This document shows, piece by piece, positions 25,214 through 32,079 of a stretch of 36,517 bases of DNA (within the stretch, counting starts at the first letter, position 1; the number at the start of each line of letters is the position of its first letter). Both the position numbers and the translations under genes were made by a program. A model generated the notes under the pieces. The model saw only the letters and a program-made list of their open reading frames with translations. It did not search any database and had not been told where the DNA came from. Source of the DNA: Mogibacterium sp. (GTDB lineage Bacteria; Bacillota; Clostridia; Peptostreptococcales; Anaerovoracaceae). The stretch covers positions 1 to 36,517 of the forward strand of contig JAFRKO010000019.1 in assembly GCA_017431685.1 (NCBI GenBank), given 5' to 3'.

Positions 25214-26401
25214 TTATGAAAGCTCTCCTACGGTTTTGGGAGGTCTTTTGCCGTGGTACTGATAGAACTGTGTTTCTATAGTGCCATTATACAGTTTGCG
25301 TCTGCGGTCTGCTTTGCGTCCTGTTATTTTCTCTATTTCTTTTTCGAACTCTTTATCAGATGTTATCAGAAAAAACGACCAGTTTGGACATTCATTCATA
25401 AGCCTGCCGAAGTGTTCATATATTTTCTGATTGGCTTTGCGGTCTCCGATCCTGATACCATACGGAAGATTTGATATCACTACTCCGTATTCATCCCGGG
25501 ATGCGCCTTTAGGTATACCCTCACCCGGCATCCATTTTGTCATATCTACGCACGCAAAGTCTATGTCATCTATGACCCCCGCTTCATCAGCATTGGACCC
25601 TGCTGCTCTGACAGCATTCCTGTCGATATCCATGCCTGTTATGCTTATTTCCGAATCAAAGTCAGCAGCTTCGAATGCCGATTTTTTCTCTTCTTTCCGA
25701 AGATTCTGAGGTATTATATCCCAGCCTTCAAAGGCAAATTCGCGGTTGATGCCCGGTGCTATATTGCGCGCGATAAGAGCCGCTTCTATTGGTATAGTGC
25801 CCGAACCGCAGCACGGATCAACAAGTACGCGATCCTTCCTGTAAAAGCTTAGCTGCACCAGCGCTGCGGCAAGTGTCTCCTTCATCGGGGCTGCCACATC
25901 ACGAACCCTGTATCCCCTTTTGTGCAGACCGGCACCGCTTGTATCCAGAAGCAGCAGGAACTGATCCTTGTGAGCTATAAACCGTATTTTGTATTCTGCG
26001 CCGGTCTCAGGCATCGTTTCTCTGTAATAAAACTCAGACAGTCTCACCGAGACTGCCTTCTTGATTATCTTCTGGCAGGCAGGCACACTATGGAGAACCG
26101 ATTTGACCGATCCGCCCACTACAGGAAATGCTCCATCGAGAGGAATGATACTCTCCCACTCTATGGCTTTCGTCTGCTGGAAAAGCGCTTCGAACTCAGT
26201 CGCCCTGAATTCGCCCATACGCACATATACCCTGTCTGCTGTCCTGAGCCACATGTTGGATCTTACGATAGCACGTTCATCGCCCATATATGTGACCCGT
26301 CCGTCTTCTGTCTTAATTACTTTATAACCGAGTGCTTCGATCTCACGTCTTACTACCGCTTCGAGGCCGAAAGTCGCCGTCGCTACAAGTTCGAGTTTCA
26401 T
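25214..26401 (-). CDS. THUMP-domain RNA guanine-N2 methyltransferase (RlmL/YpsC-like)
   Basis: A 395-residue S-adenosylmethionine-dependent methyltransferase. The N-terminal THUMP domain begins with LELVATATFGLEAVVRREIE and targets structured RNA. The C-terminal Rossmann domain has DPCCGSGTIPIEAA (about residues 198-211) as motif I and SNLPYGIRIG (about 313-322) in place of the N-P-P-Y motif IV of N-methyltransferases. Relatives methylate 23S rRNA G2445 in enterobacteria; the exact site here is an inference. It follows nrdG by 18 bases and uses the cofactor made by MetK. Confidence 0.92.
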   Translation of the reverse strand: MKLELVATATFGLEAVVRREIEALGYKVIKTEDGRVTYMGDERAIVRSNMWLRTADRVYVRMGEFRATEFEALFQQTKAIEWESIIPLDGAFPVVGGSVKSVLHSVPACQKIIKKAVSVRLSEFYYRETMPETGAEYKIRFIAHKDQFLLLLDTSGAGLHKRGYRVRDVAAPMKETLAAALVQLSFYRKDRVLVDPCCGSGTIPIEAALIARNIAPGINREFAFEGWDIIPQNLRKEEKKSAFEAADFDSEISITGMDIDRNAVRAAGSNADEAGVIDDIDFACVDMTKWMPGEGIPKGASRDEYGVVISNLPYGIRIGDRKANQKIYEHFGRLMNECPNWSFFLITSDKEFEKEIEKITGRKADRRRKLYNGTIETQFYQYHGKRPPKTVGELS

Positions 26402-26419
26402 GTTACGCTGCCTCCGTGC

Positions 26420-26992
26420 CTAGATTTTTATATCGAAGTCAAAGCCCGATTTATAAGGGATAACCATTCCGGCGTCTCCCTCCCTCCTCGCTTTTATTGT
26501 CTTCTTCATATCAATAACACGCTGGTTCTCTGATCCGCAGTAAACGAGTGTCAGATTGCGAAGCTTCTCGTCGTACCTTCCGTCTACAAGAATATCCAGC
26601 ATTTCCAGAAGTTCATCGGTCGCTTTATCATGCCTCGCTTCAAGCTCTTCAAGCGTATATCCGCTGTAGCTCATCAGTGTGAGCCCTGCTCCCTTTATGT
26701 TCTTCGCAAGGTCTAAAAGCGCCGGAACCTGCTCGAAGGGCTCTCCTCCGGAGAAAGTCACACCGCGCAGCCATGGTCTGCCGCAGATATCCTCAAAGAT
26801 TTCATTAACTGTCATGTCATATCCGGCATCGAAAGCCCATGACTCAGGATTGTGACATCCATGACAGTGATGCGGGCAGCCCTGTACAAAAAGCACATAC
26901 CTGAAGCCCGGGCCATCGACTATCGACTCAGGTTCGATACCGCACACTCTTATAATTTTGCTTTTGTCCTTGCTTTTATCCATCTCAACCAT
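26420..26992 (-). CDS. nrdG: Anaerobic ribonucleotide reductase activase
   Basis: Radical-SAM enzyme that abstracts hydrogen from the glycine of NrdD to start catalysis. The 4Fe-4S motif CPHHCHGC (CxxxCxxC) is preceded by GPGFRYVLFVQG, and TFSGGEPFEQ is the S-adenosylmethionine-binding glycine loop. I chose ATG 26992 (190 residues) because GAGGTG lies six bases upstream; an earlier frame opening at 27028 has no good ribosome site. It lies 77 bases downstream of the small gene encoding the glycyl radical loop, which would be its substrate. Confidence 0.95.
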   Translation of the reverse strand: MVEMDKSKDKSKIIRVCGIEPESIVDGPGFRYVLFVQGCPHHCHGCHNPESWAFDAGYDMTVNEIFEDICGRPWLRGVTFSGGEPFEQVPALLDLAKNIKGAGLTLMSYSGYTLEELEARHDKATDELLEMLDILVDGRYDEKLRNLTLVYCGSENQRVIDMKKTIKARREGDAGMVIPYKSGFDFDIKI

Positions 26993-27069
26993 CGCAGCAC
27001 CTCTTCTTTCACAAAAATAGCCGCCCACCGCTTTCCGGTTCAGGCGGCCATTTGCATTCAGATGGTCAA

Positions 27070-27237
27070 TTAGTTGTGGGACAGTCCGTGCTTAACTCTG
27101 TCCTGCACCTCAGCTCTCTTACCGTTGTTGAATCTGTCGAGTGTTCCGACGAGATATCCTGTGATTCTTCTGATTCTCTCGAATCCAACGCCTTCACCGA
27201 CCTGACCGTTTACATTCTTAACGACTTTATTATTCAT
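27070..27237 (-). CDS. Detached glycyl-radical domain of anaerobic ribonucleotide reductase
   Basis: A 55-residue product starting MNNKVVKNVNGQVGEGVGFE, with RRITGYLVG (residues 23-31) and the C-terminal LDRFNNGKRAEVQDRVKHG. In NrdD proteins the R-x-x-GY motif near the C-terminus carries the glycine radical (Gly27 here), and the RFN..KRAEV.DRVKH tail normally follows it in the same chain. The long NrdD encoded upstream lacks this part. The gene has its own GGAGGTG six bases before the ATG and a good promoter (27278-27306). It could be a subunit that completes the enzyme, in analogy with the free GrcA/YfiD cofactor of pyruvate formate-lyase, or a repair part. It was too short for simple ORF listing. 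Confidence 0.88.
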   Translation of the reverse strand: MNNKVVKNVNGQVGEGVGFERIRRITGYLVGTLDRFNNGKRAEVQDRVKHGLSHN

Positions 27238-27277
27238 ACCGGCACCTCCGTATTAATTCTTCTTTTTGTGCGCAATC

Positions 27278-27306
27278 ATTTTATTCCCTGCATAGGGATT
27301 TGTAAA
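27278..27306 (-). promoter_or_regulatory. Promoter of the glycyl-radical gene and nrdG
   Basis: TTTACA (27301-27306) and TAAAAT (27278-27283) on the minus strand are spaced by exactly 17 bases and lie about 40 bases before the small gene. The spacer contains a short inverted repeat, CCCTATGCAGGG. This supports independent expression of the detached domain. Confidence 0.65.
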
Positions 27307-27355
27307 GCAATATTAATGTATATTGTTGTTTATTTTAGGGTATACCACATCATCT

Positions 27356-27388
27356 TGTGGATAACTCTGTGGAAAACCCTGTGGATAA
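27356..27388 (-). promoter_or_regulatory. Three phased DnaA boxes
   Basis: On the minus strand TTATCCACA (27380-27388), TTTTCCACA (27368-27376) and TTATCCACA (27356-27364) occur with starts exactly 12 bases apart, all in the same orientation. Two are perfect consensus. They lie 16 bases after the nrdD stop and about 50 bases upstream of the promoter for the glycyl-radical gene and nrdG. DnaA is known to regulate aerobic nrdAB in E. coli, so control of DNA precursor supply by DnaA is a reasonable inference here. Confidence 0.7.
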
Positions 27389-27403
27389 TCTTTTTCCGCC
27401 CGA

Positions 27404-29680
27404 TTAGCGGTTACAGTCACATGGTACCGGTACACTCGGGAATCTCATGCGCAGTTCATTCAGTCTCTCGATCGTCACAGGCTCGCCCTCGCGTCTTCCG
27501 CATCTCGGGCAGACATCATCAATGACCCCTGTGTATCCGCAGACAGGGTCTCTGTCTACCGGGTGGTTGACCGAACCGTATCCTACACCGGCCTCCTTCA
27601 TGAATCTGATAACTGATTCGAAAGCCTCAGGGTTCTTTGCTGTATCACCGTCAAGCTCAACATAGCTGATGTGTCCTGCATTTGTAAGATCGTGGTAAGG
27701 TGCCTCGATAGCGATCTTCTCAAAAGCACCGATCGGATAATATACAGGAACGTGGAACGAGTTTGTGTAATAATCCCTGTCTGTTATACCAGGCAGTTTT
27801 CCGTACTTCTCTCTGTCAATCTTTACGAATCTTCCGGAAAGGCCCTCAGCAGGTGTAGCCAGCAGTGTGAAGTTGAGGCCTGTCTCTGCGCTCTTCCTGT
27901 CACAGACTTCTCTCATATGCTTGATGATTGCAAATGCCTGTTCTCTGACTTTTTCATCTTCACCGTGGTGTCTGCCTGTCAGGGCTTTCATCGTTTCAGC
28001 AAGTCCGATGAAACCGATCGACAGCGTACCATTCTTGAGGATCTCAGCAACACTGTCATCAGGTCCGATATTGTCGGAGTCTATCCAGATTCCCTGTCCC
28101 ATCAGGAACGGATAATTGCGGCCCTTCTTGCTGCACTGGATCTTGAATCTGTGAAGGAGCTGTCTTGCAACGAGGTCCATCATCGCATCGAGTTTCTTAT
28201 AGAATACGTCGAAGTCTCTGTTTGACTCGATAGCGAGTCTAGGCAGGTTGATCGATGTGAACGAGAGGTTTCCTCTGCCGCATACTACAGCCTTTGTAGG
28301 GTCATAGTTATTGGCCATGACTCTCGTACGGCAGCCCATGTAAGCAACTTCCGAGTTATAGTCGCCCTTCTTGTAGAACTTCTTGTTGAACGGAGCATCG
28401 AGGAAGCTGAAGTTAGGGAACAGCCTCTTTGCGCTGCATCTGATGGCCAGCTTGAAGAGATCATAGTTAGGATCTCCTTCGTTGTAGTTGATGCCCTCTT
28501 TTACCTTGAAGATCGATACAGGGAAGATAGGTGTCTCACCGTTTCCGAGTCCTGCCTCTGTAGCAAGCAGGAAATTCTTGATGACCATACGGCCTTCAGG
28601 AGTCGTGTCTGTACCGAAGTTGACCGAGCTGAACGGCACCTGGGCGCCGGCTCTTGAGTTCATGGTGTTGAGATTGTGGATAAGAGCCTCCATTGCCTGG
28701 TAGGTCATCTTGTCTGTTCTTGCCCATGCAGCTTCTGCGGCCTGAGCGCTGCATCTTTCAAGCTGTTCTCTTGTGAGTCCGCCTGCGTCACCGCCGTTGT
28801 CGAACCAGCTGACCAGGATATCTCCGTATGCGCCGTTGGTTGTAAGTGTAGGAGCCTCAGCTTCAGCCTTGATCCTTTCCGCAACAGCCTTGGCATCAGG
28901 ATATGCCATGTCGAGCTTAGCAGCGATTATCTCTGTAAGCGCGGAAAAGTACTCCTTGATGTACGTTCTGGCAACGCCCGGCGCCATCGAATAATCAAAG
29001 TTCGGTACCGACTGGCCGCCGTGCATCTCGTTCTGGTTAGCCTGAATCGCGATGCATGCCAGTGATGCATAGCTCATTATCGACTGCGGCTCTCTGAGAT
29101 AGCCGTGTCCTGTGCAGAATCCATCCTTGAAAAGCTTGATCAGATCGATCTGGCAGCATGTCTCAGTGAGCATGTAGAAGTCCTTGTCATGGATGTGGAT
29201 ATCTCCGTTGATATGAGCCTTTGCGATGTCTTTAGGAAGCACATAGTTGTCTACGAAATACTTAGCGCCTTCCGAACCATACTTGAGCATGGTTCCCATT
29301 GACGTGTCACCGTCGATGTTGGCATTCTCTCTCTTTATATCAGCATCCTTCGAATACGAATATGTGAGCTCATTATAGATGTTCATCAGATCCGACTCTG
29401 CTTCACGGATCTTAGCGTGCTCAGCACGATAGAGGATATAAGCTTTAGCGGTCTTCTCCCAGTCATACTTGATGAGCATTGCTTCGACGATATCCTGCAC
29501 CTGCTCTACAGTACATGTCTCGCCGTCGAGCTGCTCTACGACTTTCTTAGTGAGGTAAGTGAAGTCGATGCTCGTCATCTTCTCGCCGTCCACAGCCTTG
29601 TTGGCTGCGTAGATAGCGTTAAAGATCTTGGACTCATCGAACGGCATCTCTTTTCCGTCTCTCTTGATAATGCTTTTCAT
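27404..29680 (-). CDS. nrdD: Anaerobic ribonucleoside-triphosphate reductase, large part without radical loop
   Basis: Reduces ribonucleoside triphosphates to deoxy forms without oxygen. The 758-residue chain has an N-terminal ATP-cone (about residues 1-95, starting SIIKRDGKEMPFDESKI), HIHDKDFY, GGQSVPNFD (about 222-230), and SRAGAQVPFSSVNFGTDTT (about 340-358) as barrel active-site motifs. The C-terminal cysteine region CPRCGRREGEP ends in PCDCNR followed by TAA. The glycyl radical motif and tail found at the end of usual NrdD proteins are absent and are encoded separately at 27070-27237. GGAG precedes the ATG, after a leader of about 150 bases. The promoter overlaps an NrdR box. Confidence 0.95.
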   Translation of the reverse strand: MKSIIKRDGKEMPFDESKIFNAIYAANKAVDGEKMTSIDFTYLTKKVVEQLDGETCTVEQVQDIVEAMLIKYDWEKTAKAYILYRAEHAKIREAESDLMNIYNELTYSYSKDADIKRENANIDGDTSMGTMLKYGSEGAKYFVDNYVLPKDIAKAHINGDIHIHDKDFYMLTETCCQIDLIKLFKDGFCTGHGYLREPQSIMSYASLACIAIQANQNEMHGGQSVPNFDYSMAPGVARTYIKEYFSALTEIIAAKLDMAYPDAKAVAERIKAEAEAPTLTTNGAYGDILVSWFDNGGDAGGLTREQLERCSAQAAEAAWARTDKMTYQAMEALIHNLNTMNSRAGAQVPFSSVNFGTDTTPEGRMVIKNFLLATEAGLGNGETPIFPVSIFKVKEGINYNEGDPNYDLFKLAIRCSAKRLFPNFSFLDAPFNKKFYKKGDYNSEVAYMGCRTRVMANNYDPTKAVVCGRGNLSFTSINLPRLAIESNRDFDVFYKKLDAMMDLVARQLLHRFKIQCSKKGRNYPFLMGQGIWIDSDNIGPDDSVAEILKNGTLSIGFIGLAETMKALTGRHHGEDEKVREQAFAIIKHMREVCDRKSAETGLNFTLLATPAEGLSGRFVKIDREKYGKLPGITDRDYYTNSFHVPVYYPIGAFEKIAIEAPYHDLTNAGHISYVELDGDTAKNPEAFESVIRFMKEAGVGYGSVNHPVDRDPVCGYTGVIDDVCPRCGRREGEPVTIERLNELRMRFPSVPVPCDCNR

Positions 29681-29825
29681 GATTGTTTTCTCCGTTAGAT
29701 TGTAGATATATATATTATTTTCTTAAGTATTATCCTGTTTATGTCCCGGGCGCCGCATGCCCTGTTTTTTCATGCCTTTCACGCGCTTTCAGATTTAAGG
29801 CGTAAAAAATAATGTTCCTTTCCGA

Positions 29826-29863
29826 ACACTATATATTGTAGTCACGGTAATATTTTGTGTCAA
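29826..29863 (-). promoter_or_regulatory. nrdD promoter with NrdR box
   Basis: TTGACA (29858-29863) and TACAAT (29835-29840) on the minus strand are separated by 17 bases. The plus-strand sequence acactatatattgtag (29826-29841) matches the NrdR consensus ACACwATATATwGTGT in 14 of 16 positions and covers the -10 box. NrdR is the ATP/dATP-sensing repressor of ribonucleotide reductase genes. A second, weak half-site may exist near 29860-29873, where a pair is usually expected. Confidence 0.85.
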
Positions 29864-29991
29864 CATATTGTTATGCACTTTTTATGTTTTTTAAATCGAA
29901 CCTTCATTGCTCCACGGGTCTTTTGCATTATCTCAACACCTTGTATTGTACAAATCAATCAGTTATCATTTTCCCTGAAGGAGATGATTCA

Positions 29992-30906
29992 ATGTATAAG
30001 CTTCACAGGATAAAAGATATAGATATTATTGGCGTACAGATCGACTTCGGCGCGTCACAGAAAGGCGTTGCCATGGGTCCTCTGGCAATACGCTATGCAG
30101 GCGTAAGAGAGGATCTCCGCAGGATGGGCTATACAGTCCGTGATAAAGGTGACATAATCCCTCCCCCGGATGGTATGAGTCTGCGTCACATGATACGCTA
30201 CGAGCAGGTCAACTCAACCAACAGACAGCTCTATGATGCAGTTTATGAAACACTTGCCGAAGATCACTTTCCGCTTGTGCTCGGAGGCGATCACAGCATA
30301 GCAGCCGGAAGTGTATCTGCAGTTGCGAAGCATTATGAACCTGAAGGTGAGATCGGTGTTATATGGATAGACGCACACGGTGACTGGAATGACGACAAGT
30401 CTACACTCAGCGGCAACATGCACGGCATGCCGTACTCGGCAGTATGCGGATGGGGTCCGGCAAGCATGGTTGACTTCGGCCAGAAGCCACACTACGTTCC
30501 GACTGCTCATTGCGTGCAGGTAGGGGGTCATGACTTTGATGAGCCCGAGGCTGCCCGTATGAAAGAGGCCGGCATGAACGTCTTCCCTATGGGTGATATC
30601 GACAGGCGCGGTATGTTTGAAGTCATGAAAGACGCCATAAGGATCGCAGGAGAAGATACAGTAGGCATACATCTGAGTTTTGACGTTGATGCCATAACTC
30701 CGGAGTATGCTCCGGGCACAGGAACGCCCGTACCTAACGGTATTACTGCAAGAGAGGCCTTCCTTGCAGTGGAAATGCTGGCTGACTCAGGCAAGCTCAT
30801 TTCCATGGATCTCGTTGAAGTCAACCCTATTCTGGACGAGCGCAACAAGACCGGACAGCTTGCTTCAGACCTGATACAGCTCGCACTTGGAAAGAAGTTC
30901 TATTGA
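29992..30906 (+). CDS. Arginase
   Basis: Manganese-dependent ureohydrolase converting arginine to ornithine and urea. I chose ATG 29992 with GAAGGAGATG upstream, giving 304 residues; a frame opening at 29857 adds 45 unlikely residues. The metal ligands are visible: His101 in GGDHSIA, Asp127, His129 and Asp131 in DAHGDWN, and Asp231 and Asp233 in SFDVDAITPEY. PGTGTPVPNG and VEVNPILDERN are further arginase marks. A close relative such as agmatinase or formiminoglutamase is possible, but the length and VEVNP segment favour arginase. It is transcribed divergently from nrdD. Confidence 0.88.
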   Translation: MYKLHRIKDIDIIGVQIDFGASQKGVAMGPLAIRYAGVREDLRRMGYTVRDKGDIIPPPDGMSLRHMIRYEQVNSTNRQLYDAVYETLAEDHFPLVLGGDHSIAAGSVSAVAKHYEPEGEIGVIWIDAHGDWNDDKSTLSGNMHGMPYSAVCGWGPASMVDFGQKPHYVPTAHCVQVGGHDFDEPEAARMKEAGMNVFPMGDIDRRGMFEVMKDAIRIAGEDTVGIHLSFDVDAITPEYAPGTGTPVPNGITAREAFLAVEMLADSGKLISMDLVEVNPILDERNKTGQLASDLIQLALGKKFY

Positions 30907-30965
30907 GAGCTATTGTTATCGCCCTTTCTTGTTAACGTTGATAATAGTACGCCGTTAACCATTGT

Positions 30966-30973
30966 GATATAAT
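30966..30973 (+). promoter_or_regulatory. Extended -10 box of the YegP-like gene
   Basis: TGATATAAT gives a TGnTATAAT extended -10 about 50 bases before the ATG at 31025. No well-placed -35 box is apparent. An inverted GTTAAC occurs twice just upstream (30931-30936 and 30954-30959). Confidence 0.55.
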
Positions 30974-31024
30974 ATATCCAGACTTAAGGTTACACGGCGT
31001 CACAGAGAAAGGGGATCGATATCA

Positions 31025-31393
31025 ATGGGGAAATATGTAGTAAAAAAGACTGCTACAGGTATAAAATTCGACCTTAAAGCAGGTAATGGCGAGGTCATCG
31101 CAAATTCAGAAGTATATACCTCAAAAGCTGCATGCCTGAACGGCATTGCCAGCGTAAAGAAGAATGCACCTGTTGCAGCAGTAGAAGACCAGACTGCAGA
31201 AGGCTTCGAAAAGTGCAAACATCCAAAATTCGAAGTATATGTTGACAAAGTCGGAGAATTCAGGTTCCGTCTCAAGGCAAAGAACGGTGAGATCATTGCA
31301 ACAGGCGAAGGCTACAAGGCAAAAAACAGTTGCCTGAATGGCATTGAGAGCATCAGAAAAAATGCGGATTCTGAGATCTTCGAAGAAGAATAG
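31025..31393 (+). CDS. YegP/DUF1508 family protein, two repeats
   Basis: A 122-residue protein made of two tandem DUF1508 units. The first (about residues 1-48) has FDLKAGNGEVIANSEVYTSK and CLNGIASVKKNA. The second (about 65-118) has FRLKAKNGEIIATGEGYKAK and CLNGIESIRKNA. These small beta-rich units are widespread in bacteria and their molecular function is not established. AAAGGGG precedes the ATG. Transcription probably ends at the large hairpin repeat starting eight bases after the stop codon. Confidence 0.92.
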   Translation: MGKYVVKKTATGIKFDLKAGNGEVIANSEVYTSKAACLNGIASVKKNAPVAAVEDQTAEGFEKCKHPKFEVYVDKVGEFRFRLKAKNGEIIATGEGYKAKNSCLNGIESIRKNADSEIFEEE

Positions 31394-31400
31394 AATCACG

Positions 31401-31502
31401 AAAAGCTTTCAATCGAAAAGGCGCGGTGTCAGATTTGAAGTGAACCCCTTTTGTTAGACAAAATCTGACAAAAGGGTTTCACTTCATTTGAGACATCGCG
31501 CC
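31401..31502 (+). terminator. Hairpin repeat copy A (terminator) interrupted by an insertion
   Basis: GGCGCGGTGTC (31420-31430) pairs with GACATCGCGCC (31492-31502) and is followed by AATTTTTT, an intrinsic terminator just after the YegP stop. The first 32 bases (31401-31432) are identical to 32016-32047, and gagacatcgcgcc (31490-31502) to 32052-32064. Copy A differs from copy B because a 49-base palindrome with a four-base flanking repeat separates the arms. Confidence 0.8.
31437..31485. mobile_element. 49-bp palindromic mini-insertion with 4-bp target duplication
   Basis: GAAGTGAACCCCTTTTGT at the left end and ACAAAAGGGTTTCACTTC at the right end form a near-perfect inverted repeat around TAGACAAAATCTG. 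The insertion is flanked by ATTT on both sides (31433-31436 and 31486-31489), whereas the uninterrupted copy B has a single TTTT there. This is the signature of transposition. The termini, especially GAACCCCTTTTGTTAGAC, resemble ends of IS3-family elements as I remember them, so this may be a MITE-like derivative or the joined ends of a deleted insertion sequence. Confidence 0.7.
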
Positions 31503-31582
31503 AATTTTTTCAGTTTAACTTTGATCAAGTTATCCCATATAAATCAGAACGTTCACTAGTATTGCAAAGTATAACTGCATAG

Positions 31583-32008
31583 TTTGATTTTTTTCTTGTT
31601 AGGTTTCACCAGATAATCTATGCATACTTGAAGAACTTGGCAGAGCAAAGAAACAAAGATGCAATTCGATACGAATCTATCCGCAAGCAGAAACAGCGTT
31701 TTATAGATGATCTGAACGGCAGACAGATTTCTTCTACGGAACTTGTAAATTGTCTACCTAACGGGACCATTCAAACAGTGAATTCATTTAAATATCCTAC
31801 ACGAGAGATCAAAAGCAAGCTTGGAATTGATTTCAAGTATCATTACCTCCGTCACACCTATGGTACTCGTATGGCGGAGTTAAACACTCCTGAGCACTTA
31901 CTTTGCAATCAAATGGGACATGGTAATATCAATGTAACACATCTCTATTATCTCGCTGTAACGAAAACAGGAGTTGATGTGCTAAAGGCAAATCTTGACC
32001 TCCTCTAA
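31583..32008 (+). pseudogene. Tyrosine recombinase (integrase), C-terminal remnant
   Basis: The open frame starts right after a stop at 31580-31582 and reads VRFHQIIYAYLKN... without a good start codon (only a TTG at 31628). The catalytic part has KYHYLRHTYGTRMAE (the conserved Arg-His-x-x-x-x-x-x-Arg box), CNQMGHGNINVTHLYYL with the GH and the nucleophile tyrosine. The N-terminal DNA-binding part and first catalytic arginine region are missing. It most resembles the end of conjugative-transposon-type integrases. It lies exactly between the hairpin repeats A and B, so it belongs to an integrated and decayed element. Confidence 0.85.
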
Positions 32009-32015
32009 GCCACTC

Positions 32016-32064
32016 AAAAGCTTTCAATCGAAAAGGCGCGGTGTCAGTTTTGAGACATCGCGCC
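32016..32064. terminator. Hairpin repeat copy B (intact)
   Basis: GGCGCGGTGTC (32035-32045) and GACATCGCGCC (32054-32064) form a strong stem with an eight-base loop. TTTTC follows in the minus direction and AGTTTCG in the plus direction, so it may terminate transcripts from both sides. The first 32 bases are identical to copy A. It sits immediately after the integrase remnant's stop and 16 bases from the stop of the convergent surface-protein gene. Confidence 0.75.
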
Positions 32065-32079
32065 AGTTTCGTTAGCTAA

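Noticed and set aside
29681..29825. Cobalamin or other riboswitch in the 150-base nrdD leader
   Set aside because: No recognisable riboswitch core; only a short GC-rich patch (GGCGCCCGGG) is seen.
29857..29991. Upstream extension of arginase
   Set aside because: The extra 45 codons are not arginase-like and overlap the nrdD promoter; the ATG at 29992 has a strong ribosome site.
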